A DNA stretch of 64,000 bases from Pyrococcus furiosus DSM 3638 (GTDB taxonomy: Archaea; Methanobacteriota_B; Thermococci; Thermococcales; Thermococcaceae): the NCBI RefSeq assembly GCF_000007305.1, contig NC_003413.1:1297318-1361317 (forward strand). Direction: 5' to 3'. The notes below the pieces were generated by a model that saw nothing but the letters and a program-made list of their open reading frames with translations, was not told the origin of the DNA and searched no databases. The translations under genes were made by a program, and so were the position numbers. Below are positions 15,446 through 25,389 of the stretch, piece after piece (the stretch's first letter is position 1; every line of letters starts with the position of its first letter).

Positions 15446-17263
15446 ATGAAAGTTAAGAAGATTGCGGCCCTTGCAGTTGGTGCCGCAGTAGCTGGTGCAA
15501 CCCTTGGCTTTGCAAGTGCCCAAGGCGAAGTCCCCGAGATACCAAAGGACTTCTTTGTTAAGGATGGAAAGCCAAACGTTAAGATCGTTGTTGGTAGTGA
15601 AGGAGCTGCTATGGACGTTGTGAGCGCAGCCGATATTGCCGCTGCAATTGGAAGCTTACTCTACACCGAGAAGGATGTTGAAGTTACCGACGCTACAGTG
15701 GTTGCAAGGAAGGATGTAACCGAACCCATTGAAAAGATACCTGTCTTTGACAACTACGACACAAATACAGCTCACAAATACAAGGTTGGAGACAATCTAA
15801 AAGATGTACCAGCCTGGTGGAACGGATCAGACTTTGTAGCTAACTTCTCAACATCAGTTTGGAATGATGGTGTATATGACAAGGCAGTGGAGATCAGGAT
15901 TGACAATATTGGAAGCGTTGGGAGCTATGACCTTGCAGCAAACCTAACACTTAAGGGAATTGCTCTCGACGGCATAACTGACAGTGAAGTTGATGTAATT
16001 GACGACTTTGAGGACTTCACAGTTAACGTAAGTACAGTGGTTGCAAACATATCACTTGTAGTATACAACTATACACTCAAAGGACAACCTACAGTTGACA
16101 AGATAACAAAGGATGAAACAATACCAGAAGTAAACCTAATCACAAACTTGTTCCTTGACAACAGCACACTCGCAAAGTTCTATCCAGACTACGACGGTTA
16201 CACCATAGAGGGAGTTAAGGTTCTTAAGTCAGGAGTTGGTGAAGGAGAAACCCTAAAGATCCTTGACAATGAATATCCAATAGTCTTCATTGGAAAAGAC
16301 ATTCAAGAAACAGCTTGTGGAGATTGCTTCACCTATGGTAAGGACTGGGGCGAGGACTACTACAACCAGGGTGAAACATACAACTTCGGAGACTACAAGG
16401 TCACAATCCTTGATATTGATGTTGCAAGAGACAAGGCATTCATAAAGGTTGAGAGCCCAAGTGGAGATACTGAGACAACTACTCTCGCAGTTGGTGGTAC
16501 AGAGGCACAAACCTTCTTCGACGGAGGCATAAGAATCCAGATAAAGGACACCTTCGTAGGTATCAGCGGTACAAACGCAGTAAAACTCCACGTCTGGACA
16601 GACCTCAAGACAGTAAAGAGTGGAGACGAAATAATGCCTGGATGGATAGCAGAGTTCAAGGTCGACAGTGGAAAGATTATATGGTTCGCCCTTGAAAACA
16701 AGAACACACTCTCCGACAAGAGAGTGCCATTATTCAACACCTACGCTGTAGACTACAAGGCAACGATAAGGAAGAAGAAAAAAGACGATGTAGAGTACGG
16801 TACACTAACAGCCTACATCTACATCGAGCCACTGGAGACACAGTATGAGACAGTAGAGGCAGCAATAGGAGAGTCAATTGATGACTATGAAGTTGTAGAC
16901 GTCAAAGCTGAGGTCAGTCCAGAGGTTGCTTATATTCCACAGAAGCTAACCGCTCCAATCACAGTCCTTGACACCGAAGTCCTTGAGCAAGGACTAGAGA
17001 ACGTAGGCAGCAACCTAATCCTAGTGGGTGGTCCAGTCGTCAACAAGGTAACTGCAGCCTTAGCTGAAGACCTAGGAGTTCCACTCACCTACGAAGAGTG
17101 GGCCGAGAAGTTCGGTACTGGTAAGGAAGGATGGACTATCGTCTACAAGGAGCAGTGCGGCAAGATTGGAGGCTACGGTGTAGTCCTAGTAGCAGGTAGC
17201 GACAGAGAAGGAACCAGAGCAGCTGCAGAGGCATTGCTCGACTACATTGCAAACCTTGAGTGA
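15446..17263 (+). CDS. S-layer protein
   Basis: The main surface-layer glycoprotein that forms the cell wall lattice. The 605-residue preprotein has a signal peptide (KVKKIAALAVGAAVAGATL, cleavage likely after FASA). Then come the archaeal S-layer N-terminal domain with VVGSEGAAMDVVSAADIAAAIG and the S-layer C-terminal domain at about 520-605 (NLILVGGPVVNKVTAAL; GKIGGYGVVLVAGSDREGTRAAAEAL). Many Asn-X-Ser/Thr sites lie in the middle. A Cys pair (ACGDC) is near residue 290. Promoter and ribosome site are strong, and codon use favours C-ending codons more than its neighbours, as in highly expressed genes. Confidence 0.92.
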   Translation: MKVKKIAALAVGAAVAGATLGFASAQGEVPEIPKDFFVKDGKPNVKIVVGSEGAAMDVVSAADIAAAIGSLLYTEKDVEVTDATVVARKDVTEPIEKIPVFDNYDTNTAHKYKVGDNLKDVPAWWNGSDFVANFSTSVWNDGVYDKAVEIRIDNIGSVGSYDLAANLTLKGIALDGITDSEVDVIDDFEDFTVNVSTVVANISLVVYNYTLKGQPTVDKITKDETIPEVNLITNLFLDNSTLAKFYPDYDGYTIEGVKVLKSGVGEGETLKILDNEYPIVFIGKDIQETACGDCFTYGKDWGEDYYNQGETYNFGDYKVTILDIDVARDKAFIKVESPSGDTETTTLAVGGTEAQTFFDGGIRIQIKDTFVGISGTNAVKLHVWTDLKTVKSGDEIMPGWIAEFKVDSGKIIWFALENKNTLSDKRVPLFNTYAVDYKATIRKKKKDDVEYGTLTAYIYIEPLETQYETVEAAIGESIDDYEVVDVKAEVSPEVAYIPQKLTAPITVLDTEVLEQGLENVGSNLILVGGPVVNKVTAALAEDLGVPLTYEEWAEKFGTGKEGWTIVYKEQCGKIGGYGVVLVAGSDREGTRAAAEALLDYIANLE

Positions 17264-17292
17264 TCCCTTCTCTTCTTCTTTAATTCTTCTTC
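17264..17292 (+). terminator. Pyrimidine-rich probable terminator after the S-layer gene
   Basis: TCCCTTCTCTTCTTCTTT followed by AATTCTTCTTCCC is a T-rich tract directly after the stop codon, the form archaeal termination signals take. It precedes the ribosome site of the next gene, so it probably lets only part of the transcripts through. Confidence 0.45.
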
Positions 17293-17307
17293 CCTGGAGG
17301 TTTAAAT

Positions 17308-18048
17308 GTGAGAAAGTATATAGCGGGAATTTTTTTGATTACGATTATTTTAGCAAGTATTGGGATTACTGCATATGGATATGCCAAATTTAACAGCATT
17401 CTTATATCTTCTCCCGATTTTGTTCAAGAAAAGTACATCGTAATTAAATTCCCAAATTCCACGTATGTTGTCCTTTCTCAGAATGAGTATATAGAGGCCA
17501 GATTAAAAGGCTGGAAGCCTCCTGAGGGGAGCATTGGGTACATTATAACTCTCTCTTATAACCCAAAATCTCCTCCCGACTTTGTACTTGAAAAGAGGTA
17601 TGAAGAGTTTACTATAGTGGTAGGATCACCGGAAGTTAAGACTTGCTCAAAAAACCCAGATGAGTTTAAGGGGAGCTGTACTGAGAGAACTCTTGCTGTA
17701 AGCGAAGTAACATTGTTGGTTTCAACACTATTCAAAAGATACTTTTATGCCGAAGCTATAGCTAGGGGGTTAAGTAATGAATCGGCAAAGATGTACGCCT
17801 ACGAAGAGACTATGAAAAGGAGAAACATTAGGTATCTGAGCCTTTTAGTAAAGGCACAAGTAGGCCTTGGGCTTATCGGCAATGAAAAACACTTGGGAGT
17901 TATAATAATGGGACCAGCTGAAGGAGCTAATGAGACGAGTATAATAATTCCCAGGGAGGGCTTAATTATTCTAAAAGGAAAGAGTGACTCCTCACTAAGA
18001 GCCGAAGCCATACTACTAGAAAATTTAGTAGGTCTTCAGTTTTCATAA
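17308..18048 (+). CDS. Membrane-anchored extracellular protein of unknown function
   Basis: A 246-residue protein with one N-terminal hydrophobic segment (about 5-27, IAGIFLITIILASIGITAYGY) followed by a predicted extracellular domain, so it is either anchored or secreted. It carries a possible disulfide pair (KTCSKNPDEFKGSC). No family is recognised. It uses GTG at 17308, supported by TGGAGGTTTAAAT just upstream. Placed 44 bp after the S-layer gene, it probably receives read-through transcription and might act in surface-layer assembly or anchoring, though nothing in the sequence proves this. Confidence 0.7.
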   Translation: MRKYIAGIFLITIILASIGITAYGYAKFNSILISSPDFVQEKYIVIKFPNSTYVVLSQNEYIEARLKGWKPPEGSIGYIITLSYNPKSPPDFVLEKRYEEFTIVVGSPEVKTCSKNPDEFKGSCTERTLAVSEVTLLVSTLFKRYFYAEAIARGLSNESAKMYAYEETMKRRNIRYLSLLVKAQVGLGLIGNEKHLGVIIMGPAEGANETSIIIPREGLIILKGKSDSSLRAEAILLENLVGLQFS

Positions 18049-18093
18049 TTAAGCTTAAAAATAAACTTTCAATACGGAGTTAGGGGAAGAAAA

Positions 18094-18870
18094 ATGAAAG
18101 TAGAGAAAGGAGATGTCATAAGACTTCATTACACTGGAAAGGTTAAAGAAACTGGAGAAATCTTCGACACAACTTATGAGGATGTTGCAAAAGAAGCTAG
18201 AATATACAATCCAAACGGAATCTATGGGCCAGTCCCTATAGCGGTTGGAGCGGGACACGTATTGCCCGGACTAGACAAGAGACTTATAGGGCTTGAAGTT
18301 AAGAAAAAATACGTCATTGAAGTTCCACCCGAAGAAGGCTTTGGATTGAGAGATCCAGGAAAAATTAAGATTATCCCACTTGGAAAGTTCAGAAAATCTG
18401 GAATAATCCCGTACCCTGGGCTAGAAATTGAAGTTGAAACAGAAAATGGGAGAAAAATGAGAGGTAGGGTTCTTACAGTTAGCGGAGGAAGAGTTAGAGT
18501 AGACTTCAATCATCCATTAGCAGGAAAGACTCTCGTATATGAAGTTGAAGTTGTTGAGAAAATTGAAGATCCAATAGAAAAGATTAAGGCACTAATAGAA
18601 CTAAGACTGCCAATGATTGACAAAGATAAGGTTATTATTGAGATTAGTGAAAAAGATGTAAAGCTAAACTTCAAAGACGTTGATATTGATCCAAAGACAC
18701 TAATTTTGGGCGAAATTCTTCTCGAAAGTGACTTGAAATTTATAGGATATGAGAAAGTTGAATTTGAGCCAACCATTGAAGAGTTATTAAAGCCCAAGTC
18801 TGCCGAGGAGCAAGAGTCTCCTAACGAAGAACAGCAAGAGGAGAGTGAGTCTAAAGCGGAAGAATCTTAA
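18094..18870 (+). CDS. FKBP-type peptidyl-prolyl isomerase, long archaeal form
   Basis: A cytosolic prolyl isomerase/chaperone of the SlyD/FKBP type. The 258-residue protein (29 kDa class, as in Pyrococcus horikoshii FKBP29) has the FKBP core split by an IF (insert-in-flap) domain: GDVIRLHYTGKVKETGEIFDTT, GAGHVLPGLDKRLIGLEVKKKY, then the insert region PPEEGFGLRDPGKIKIIPLGKF and the returning DFNHPLAGKTLVYEVEV. A C-terminal domain of about 100 residues ends in an acidic Glu/Gln tail. The ATG at 18094 follows AGGGGAAGAAAA. It opens a row of plus-strand genes leading to the proteasome. Confidence 0.9.
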   Translation: MKVEKGDVIRLHYTGKVKETGEIFDTTYEDVAKEARIYNPNGIYGPVPIAVGAGHVLPGLDKRLIGLEVKKKYVIEVPPEEGFGLRDPGKIKIIPLGKFRKSGIIPYPGLEIEVETENGRKMRGRVLTVSGGRVRVDFNHPLAGKTLVYEVEVVEKIEDPIEKIKALIELRLPMIDKDKVIIEISEKDVKLNFKDVDIDPKTLILGEILLESDLKFIGYEKVEFEPTIEELLKPKSAEEQESPNEEQQEESESKAEES

Positions 18871-18902
18871 GGGATAAAATTAGTTAAATACATGGGAGGA
18901 CC

Positions 18903-19799
18903 ATGAAGAAGATAAAGATACTTGAACAAGACCTCAAGTTGAGACTTCCAGAAAGAAGCATAGGAAAGGCCATAAAGGCAATTTTGACTCTCAAAGATCT
19001 CACCTTTATTCCTTTATCCCCCATTTACCCTCGTGGCTTTCACCCAATAGTAAGGATTAAGAAAAGGTTAGGTGAAGTTGATAAAGAAGTCTTGGTATCG
19101 TTAATGGATTTTTCTATTTTAAATAAAAACAACATTCCTCCATGGAACCGGATATTTGACTTCCATTTGGATACAAACTATATAGAGGAAACTTCAATTC
19201 AGGGAATTGAGACAATTTTAATTGGGGACAGAGAGGCCATCAGAAGGGCTCTCTACTTATTAGATAACCTAATCCCAACCATATTAAGAAAACCCAGAAA
19301 AATTTACACCTTTTTCAATGAGATATACCTTAAATATGGCGAAAATCAATTTATAGGGCTGAAAATTATGGGCTCCATGCTAACATTTAGAAGCCACGGC
19401 ATTCCATTATCGCAATTACCTAAGATCCTGGGAAGAGGAATTTTTGTGCTTAATTCTCTTTTCTATTCAAAAAATGCAGAATTTTACAGGTTACTTTTTG
19501 TTACTTCGCTAGAGACTTTTGGATACTTTTATGAATTCTTCATGAAGCACATTTACCCAAAACTCCCATTAGAACATAGAGAATTCTTAGAGGAAATGCA
19601 TGACTACAAGAATTTTCTTCAACTATTGTATTTTCACCTCTCTAGAATGAGCGTTGACAAAATAAGAGATGAAGTCGGAATATTAATCCGGAGAAGATCA
19701 AGACCTGATAGACCCATTGAATTAGGGATAATATTTAGGGATAGGGGAATCGAAGTAAGAGACAGAATTTCAACGGCTCACATTGATCTTCTAGTTTAA
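18903..19799 (+). CDS. Conserved hypothetical protein
   Basis: A 298-residue basic, helix-rich protein without signal peptide, clear membrane segment or cysteine motif. I recognise no family. It contains [20 protein letters not shown] near the start and a cluster of arginines near the C-terminus ([13 protein letters not shown]), which could contact nucleic acid. The ATG at 18903 follows GGGAGGACC. Stop-to-start distance to trmY is 14 bp, so it is in an operon with this tRNA methyltransferase and a translation-related role is plausible but unproven. Confidence 0.65.
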   Translation: MKKIKILEQDLKLRLPERSIGKAIKAILTLKDLTFIPLSPIYPRGFHPIVRIKKRLGEVDKEVLVSLMDFSILNKNNIPPWNRIFDFHLDTNYIEETSIQGIETILIGDREAIRRALYLLDNLIPTILRKPRKIYTFFNEIYLKYGENQFIGLKIMGSMLTFRSHGIPLSQLPKILGRGIFVLNSLFYSKNAEFYRLLFVTSLETFGYFYEFFMKHIYPKLPLEHREFLEEMHDYKNFLQLLYFHLSRMSVDKIRDEVGILIRRRSRPDRPIELGIIFRDRGIEVRDRISTAHIDLLV

Positions 19800-19813
19800 G
19801 GGAGGGAACAAAA

Positions 19814-20422
19814 GTGAGAATATTCATTATAAAGTCCTCTACAGCCCATACTGCTTTTGATTACTCCATTAAAGACATCCCTGGCACAAGCGGAAGGCTT
19901 GACTTGATTTGTAGGTCTCTAAATGCAGCATTTCAACTCTCTCATTCCTTTAGAAAAAATGTTAGAGTATACACAGTTCTATATGGACCACCTGACCCTC
20001 CAAAGACAATTCGCTTTGAAGGTGCAAAAATTAAACCAAAAACTCTGAATCCTGATGAAGTATCTACTGCAAAGCTAATTGGTAAAATACTAAATGCCGG
20101 AAAAGATATAAAGGAGCCAACAAAAGAAAGGGAAGTTCTTCCCGGTATTTATATTAGCAGGATGACATTTGAAGACGTGGTAAGGAAAAACATTAAGTAT
20201 AACTTGTATTTGCTTGAGGAGAACGGAGTAGATATTGAGAAAGTTAAATTCCCACAGGATAACGTGGGATTCATACTAGGAGATCAAAATGGATTCACAG
20301 AGGAGGAGCTCAATTTTCTAGAAGGATTAGTGCCAAAGATAACAATAGGGCCAAAACCCTATCTAACTTCCCATGTTATAGCATTTGTAAACATTTACTT
20401 AGACAGAATTGGCATTCCATGA
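19814..20422 (+). CDS. trmY: tRNA (pseudouridine(54)-N1)-methyltransferase TrmY
   Basis: TrmY methylates pseudouridine 54 to m1-psi in the T loop of archaeal tRNAs, using SAM; it belongs to the SPOUT knot family (DUF358). The 202-residue protein has the expected length and the segments [28 protein letters not shown] and [15 protein letters not shown], with the C-terminal knot region ISIGPKPYL-like (here [15 protein letters not shown]). The start is GTG at 19814 after GGGAGGGAACAAAA. It overlaps nothing and is followed by the proteasome promoter. Confidence 0.9.
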
Positions 20423-20423
20423 A

Positions 20424-20440
20424 GCGAAAGGTTTATATAA
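20424..20440 (+). promoter_or_regulatory. Promoter of the proteasome beta gene
   Basis: GCGAAAGGTTTATATAA is a near-ideal BRE plus TATA box. Transcription should start around 20460, leaving about 50 nt of leader in which CCCAG (about 20457) can pair with CTGGG (about 20491) to form a hairpin ahead of the start codon. Confidence 0.6.
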
Positions 20441-20510
20441 AAGTTTGTGCTTTATCCCAGCTGAGAAGTCTTTTTCTGTTCTAGCTCGCTCTGGGTAATA
20501 TTCAAAAGGG

Positions 20511-21131
20511 GTGTTGCACTTGAAAGAGAAACTTAAGGGAACAACTACAGTAGGCCTAGTTTGTAAGGAAGGAGTAGTACTTGCAGCAGATACAAGAGCT
20601 AGCCTAGGAAACATTATCTACGCAAAGAACGTGACAAAGATTCACAAGATTGACGAGCATTTGGCAATTGCAGGGGCGGGAGACGTTGGAGATATACTCA
20701 ACTTAGTTAGACTCTTAAAAGCCGAGGCAAACCTATACAAATCTACCGTAGGAAAAGAGATGAGCGTTAAGGCATTAGCAACCCTGCTTGCAAACATCTT
20801 GAACGGGTCAAAGTACTTCCCCTACTTGGGATGGTTCTTGGTTGGAGGATACGATGAGAAACCCAGACTGTTTTCTGTTGACATGGTGGGGGGAATAACT
20901 GAAGATAACTATGCCGCTGCAGGTTCTGGAATGGAATTTGCATACTCAATTTTAGATTCCGAATATAGAGAAGAAATGAGTGTAAATGATGGTATCAAGT
21001 TAGCTGTAAAGGCAATTAATGTGGCAATAAAGAGAGATGTGTTCACAGGAGATGGATTGCTCGTTGTAACGATAACAAAAGACGGATACAAAGAATACAG
21101 AGGAGCAGAACTAGAAAAAATGTTAAAGTAG
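20511..21131 (+). CDS. psmB: 20S proteasome beta subunit
   Basis: Catalytic subunit of the 20S proteasome. The 206-residue precursor has a short propeptide (10 residues ending in KG) that is cleaved to expose the nucleophile Thr (TTTVGLVCK). Counting from that Thr, D17 and K33 of the catalytic set are present ([15 protein letters not shown]), and GSGMEFA and GDGL match the Ser129 and Asp166 blocks. This is therefore an active-type subunit. Start is GTG at 20511 after AAAGG; other starts close by are possible and would change only the propeptide. P. furiosus has a second beta gene elsewhere, so this corresponds to one of two paralogues. Confidence 0.92.
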   Translation: MLHLKEKLKGTTTVGLVCKEGVVLAADTRASLGNIIYAKNVTKIHKIDEHLAIAGAGDVGDILNLVRLLKAEANLYKSTVGKEMSVKALATLLANILNGSKYFPYLGWFLVGGYDEKPRLFSVDMVGGITEDNYAAAGSGMEFAYSILDSEYREEMSVNDGIKLAVKAINVAIKRDVFTGDGLLVVTITKDGYKEYRGAELEKMLK

Positions 21132-21149
21132 TCCAAGGAGGTGACAATT

Positions 21150-23096
21150 TTGATTAAAAGGGAAACCATGGTTGAAGAAATTCTTAAGGAGATAAGAGAA
21201 AAGGTAGCTCAAAAAATACCAAAAGAAGCAAAAATAACCGAAATAGAATTTGAAGGGCCAGAATTAGTCATTTACGTTAAAAATCCTGAGGTTGTAATGA
21301 AAGATGGGGAGCTTATAAAAGAGCTGGCGAAAATTCTAAAGAAGAGGATAAGTATTAGACCAGATCCAGATGTTTTGTTACCTCCTGAAGAGGCTGAGAA
21401 GTTAATTCTGGAAATTGTTCCAAAAGAGGCTGAAATTACGAATATTTCTTTTGATCCATCCGTAGGAGAAGTTCTAATTGAGGCAAAGAAACCTGGGTTA
21501 GTAATTGGAAAAAATGGTGAAACTCTTAGACTAATCACCGAAAAAGTAAGGTGGGCCCCCAAAGTTGTCAGAACGCCTCCACTTCAGAGCCAGACTATCT
21601 ACCTAATCAGACAAATTCTTCAAACTGAAAGTAAGGATAGAAGAAAGTTCCTGAGGCAAGTTGGGAGAAATATCTACAGAAAGCCCGAATATAAAAGCAG
21701 GTGGATTAGAATAACTGGACTTGGAGGATTTAGAGAAGTAGGTAGAAGTGCACTATTAGTACAAACTGATGAAAGTTTCGTGTTGGTTGATTTTGGAATT
21801 AACGTTGCTGCCTTAAATGATCCATATAAGGCATTTCCACACTTTGACGCTCCAGAGTTTCAATATGTATTGAAAGAGGGCTTACTGGATGCAATAGTCA
21901 TTACTCACGCTCATCTTGACCACAGTGGAATGCTTCCATACTTATTCAGATACAATTTATTCGATGGGCCAATATACACAACTCCTCCTACTAGGGATTT
22001 AATGGTGTTACTCCAAAAGGATTTTGTGGAGATTCAACAGAGCAATGGACAGGAGCCATTATACAAGCCTAAAGACATAAAGGAAGTCATTAAGCACACA
22101 ATAACCTTAGATTATGGGGAAGTTAGAGATATATCTCCCGACGTGAGGCTAACACTCCACAATGCTGGCCACATTTTAGGCTCAGCAATCGTTCACTTGC
22201 ACATAGGGAATGGGTTGCATAACATTGCAGTTACTGGAGACTTTAAATTCATTCCAACAAGATTATTAGAGCCAGCAAGTTACAGATTCCCAAGACTTGA
22301 AACTCTAGTCATGGAATCAACGTACGGTGGAGCTAATGATATTCAAATGCCCAGGGAAGAAGCGGAGAAGAGGTTGATAGAAGTCATTCACCAGACCATA
22401 AGGAGGGGAGGAAAAGTCCTAATTCCAGCAATGGCAGTGGGGAGGGCTCAAGAAATAATGATGGTGCTAGAGGAGTACGCAAGAGTCGGAGGCATTGATG
22501 TCCCAATATATCTCGATGGAATGATTTGGGAAGCTACAGCAATTCATACTGCGTATCCCGAATATTTAAGCAAAACACTGAGGGAACAAATTTTCAAGGA
22601 AGACTACAACCCATTCTTAAGTGAAATCTTTCATCCAGTGGCCAATTCGAAAGAGAGGCAGGACATTATTGATAGCAATGAGCCCGCAATAATCATAGCC
22701 TCTTCTGGTATGTTAGTTGGAGGACCAAGCGTAGAATATTTCAAGCAGTTGGCCTCTGATAAGAGAAACTCAATCATCTTCGTAAGTTATCAAGCTGAAG
22801 GAACACTTGGAAGACAGGTGCAGAGTGGAGTTAGAGAGATTCCAATGATAGGAGAAAGTGGAAGAACAGAGGTCATAAAAGTGAACATGGAGGTTCATAC
22901 AATTGATGGATTCTCGGGTCATGCTGACAGAAAAGAACTAATGAATTACGTAGCTAAGGTTAGACCAAGACCCGAGAGGGTAATTACAGTTCATGGGGAG
23001 CCTCAAAAATGTTTGGATTTAGCTACGAGCATTCACAAGAAGTTTGGACTCTCCACTAGGGCTCCAAACAATCTCGACACCATTCGACTGAGGTGA
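21150..23096 (+). CDS. aCPSF1: KH-domain beta-CASP ribonuclease
   Basis: Archaeal CPSF73-like endo/exoribonuclease, a general transcription-termination factor in archaea that cleaves 3' ends. The 648-residue protein has two N-terminal KH-type domains (about 1-145; second has IGKNGETLRLI). These are followed by the metallo-beta-lactamase core with THAHLDHSG (His and Asp ligands at about 253-258), HNAGHILGSA, the beta-CASP insert, and the C-terminal motif DGFSGHADRKEL. The TTG at 21150 is preferred because AAGGAGGTGAC lies 5 nt upstream; the in-frame GTG at 21141 is inside that site. It is 18 bp downstream of the proteasome gene and 4 bp upstream of the next gene. Confidence 0.93.
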   Translation: MIKRETMVEEILKEIREKVAQKIPKEAKITEIEFEGPELVIYVKNPEVVMKDGELIKELAKILKKRISIRPDPDVLLPPEEAEKLILEIVPKEAEITNISFDPSVGEVLIEAKKPGLVIGKNGETLRLITEKVRWAPKVVRTPPLQSQTIYLIRQILQTESKDRRKFLRQVGRNIYRKPEYKSRWIRITGLGGFREVGRSALLVQTDESFVLVDFGINVAALNDPYKAFPHFDAPEFQYVLKEGLLDAIVITHAHLDHSGMLPYLFRYNLFDGPIYTTPPTRDLMVLLQKDFVEIQQSNGQEPLYKPKDIKEVIKHTITLDYGEVRDISPDVRLTLHNAGHILGSAIVHLHIGNGLHNIAVTGDFKFIPTRLLEPASYRFPRLETLVMESTYGGANDIQMPREEAEKRLIEVIHQTIRRGGKVLIPAMAVGRAQEIMMVLEEYARVGGIDVPIYLDGMIWEATAIHTAYPEYLSKTLREQIFKEDYNPFLSEIFHPVANSKERQDIIDSNEPAIIIASSGMLVGGPSVEYFKQLASDKRNSIIFVSYQAEGTLGRQVQSGVREIPMIGESGRTEVIKVNMEVHTIDGFSGHADRKELMNYVAKVRPRPERVITVHGEPQKCLDLATSIHKKFGLSTRAPNNLDTIRLR

Positions 23097-23100
23097 TGCC

Positions 23101-24438
23101 ATGAAATGTCCGAAATGCGGGAGAGAGTGGACTACTTTTATTCCCCCCTTTTGTACTTGTGGGGCTGAACTTGAAATTAGCTATGACTACTCTAAAGTAG
23201 ATGTTAGAAAGTGGAAGAACAGACTTTCTTCTGTATGGAAATATCGAGAGCTTCTTCCCCCTGTAAAGAGAATGATTACACTGCGAGAGGGTGGAACTCC
23301 GTTAATAAAGGCAAGAATTTCAGAAAAAATTGGGATAGATGTGTATATTAAGGATGAAACTAGAAATCCCACAGGTTCATTTAGGGATAGACTAGCTACA
23401 GTTGCCATTTCTTATGGTTTACCTTATGCATCCAACGGATTTATTGTAGCTAGTGATGGAAATGCTGCAGTTTCAGTTGCAGCTTATGCTGCAAGAGCTG
23501 AAAAGGAAGCGTTTGTAGTAATCCCAAGGAAAGTTGACAGGGGGAAGTTAATACAGATGATGGCCTTTGGGGCCAAAATCATTAGATTTGGGGAAAGTGT
23601 TGACGAGGCAATAGAGTATGCAAGGGAAATAGCAAAGCTCAATGGCCTTTATAACGTCACGCCAGAAGATAATATTATTGGACTTGAAGGTCAAAAAACA
23701 ATAGCCTTTGAACTTTGGGAAGAGCTAAATCCCACCCACGTAGTAGTTCCAACTGGTAGTGGAAGTTATATTTATTCAATTTACAAGGGATTTAAGGAGT
23801 TAATGGAAATCGGGGTTCTTGAGGAAATTCCTAATTTGATAGCCGTTCAAACTGATAAATGCAATCCTATAGCATCTGAAGTTCTGGGAACAAAGAAGAA
23901 ATGCACAGAAACAAAAGCTCTCGGCTTGTACGTTAAAAATCCAGTTATGAAAAACAAGGCAGTTAAAGCTATAAAAGAAAGCAAAGGTACTGCAGTAATT
24001 GTAAATGAGGAAGAAATCATGAGAGGAGAAAAATTACTTGCAAGTGAGGGCATTTATGCAGAATTATCCTCAGCCGTAGTCATGCCGGCTTTGCTAAAGC
24101 TTAAAGAAAATGGGTTTATAGAAAAAGGAGACAAAGTTGTACTAGTAGTTACAGGTTCTGGTTTAAAAACTGGAGAAGGTGGAAAAGAGAAATTTTCAAT
24201 TGGACCAACTAAAATTGAGATACTTAGGCTGTTGAAAGAAAGAGAAATGTATGCATATGAGATCTGGAGCTTACTTGGGAAACCTCTAAAGTACCAAGCA
24301 GTCCATCAGCACATTAAGGAGTTACTTGAATTGGGATTAGTTGAACAGGCATATAGAAAGGGAAAGAGGGTATATTACAAGATAACTGAAAAAGGATTGA
24401 GAATTCTACAAAACTTCGAAGACCTAGAGAACATTTAA
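23101..24438 (+). CDS. Threonine-synthase-like protein lacking the PLP lysine, fused to a winged helix
   Basis: The first 360 residues are a fold-type II PLP enzyme most like threonine synthase, with an N-terminal zinc-ribbon-like set (C3, C6, C18, C20), IKDETRNPTGSF, ASDGNAAVSVAAYAARA and a phosphate loop PTGSGSYIYS. At the position of the Schiff-base lysine in the family motif SFKDR there is R95 (SFRDR, codon AGG), so normal PLP catalysis is not expected. From about 370 to 440 a winged helix of the PadR/ArsR style follows (MYAYEIWSLLGKPLKYQAVHQHIKELLELG), with basic wing KGKRVYYKITEKG. The whole suggests a ligand-sensing transcription factor rather than an enzyme. It is 4 bp after aCPSF1. 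Confidence 0.82.
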   Translation: MKCPKCGREWTTFIPPFCTCGAELEISYDYSKVDVRKWKNRLSSVWKYRELLPPVKRMITLREGGTPLIKARISEKIGIDVYIKDETRNPTGSFRDRLATVAISYGLPYASNGFIVASDGNAAVSVAAYAARAEKEAFVVIPRKVDRGKLIQMMAFGAKIIRFGESVDEAIEYAREIAKLNGLYNVTPEDNIIGLEGQKTIAFELWEELNPTHVVVPTGSGSYIYSIYKGFKELMEIGVLEEIPNLIAVQTDKCNPIASEVLGTKKKCTETKALGLYVKNPVMKNKAVKAIKESKGTAVIVNEEEIMRGEKLLASEGIYAELSSAVVMPALLKLKENGFIEKGDKVVLVVTGSGLKTGEGGKEKFSIGPTKIEILRLLKEREMYAYEIWSLLGKPLKYQAVHQHIKELLELGLVEQAYRKGKRVYYKITEKGLRILQNFEDLENI

Positions 24439-24459
24439 AATCGTTACTTCTTAAGGTAA

Positions 24460-25149
<690 letters not shown>

Positions 25150-25389
25150 AAATAGAAAACTTCCAGTGATGTATGGATATGGTCACGAAAGTTTATTTGA
25201 AATGCTCTAATGTGTTCAAGTAGCTATTTATGGCTTAACTTTTTGTTATATTTTTATATTTATTACGAACATTATGATAAATATTATGCCAAAATTTCTA
25301 GCATATTGGGTTAAAAATACCACATCATCGAAAAACTTATAGCTTGAGTACACTTTAGATATTAACTGAAAACTCGAGGTGATGGCCAA
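25150..25389. other. 240-bp intergenic region upstream of the peptide transporter
   Basis: AT-rich spacer without a plausible gene. It holds an imperfect inverted motif ACATTATGATAAATATTATG at about 25269-25288 that could be an operator, and the promoter of the binding-protein gene near 25330-25341 (CGAAAAACTTATAGC). No RNA gene boxes were found. Confidence 0.5.
25328..25342 (+). promoter_or_regulatory. Promoter of the oligopeptide-binding protein gene
   Basis: ATCGAAAAACTTATAG resembles BRE plus TATA, about 55 bp upstream of the ATG at 25390. Transcription would start near 25365, with leader ending in GAGGTGATGGCCAA. Confidence 0.5.

Noticed and set aside
25260-25300. ATTATGATAAATATTATG as a firm operator
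   Set aside because: It is imperfect and in very AT-rich DNA where such patterns arise by chance; it is mentioned only as a possibility in the spacer entry.
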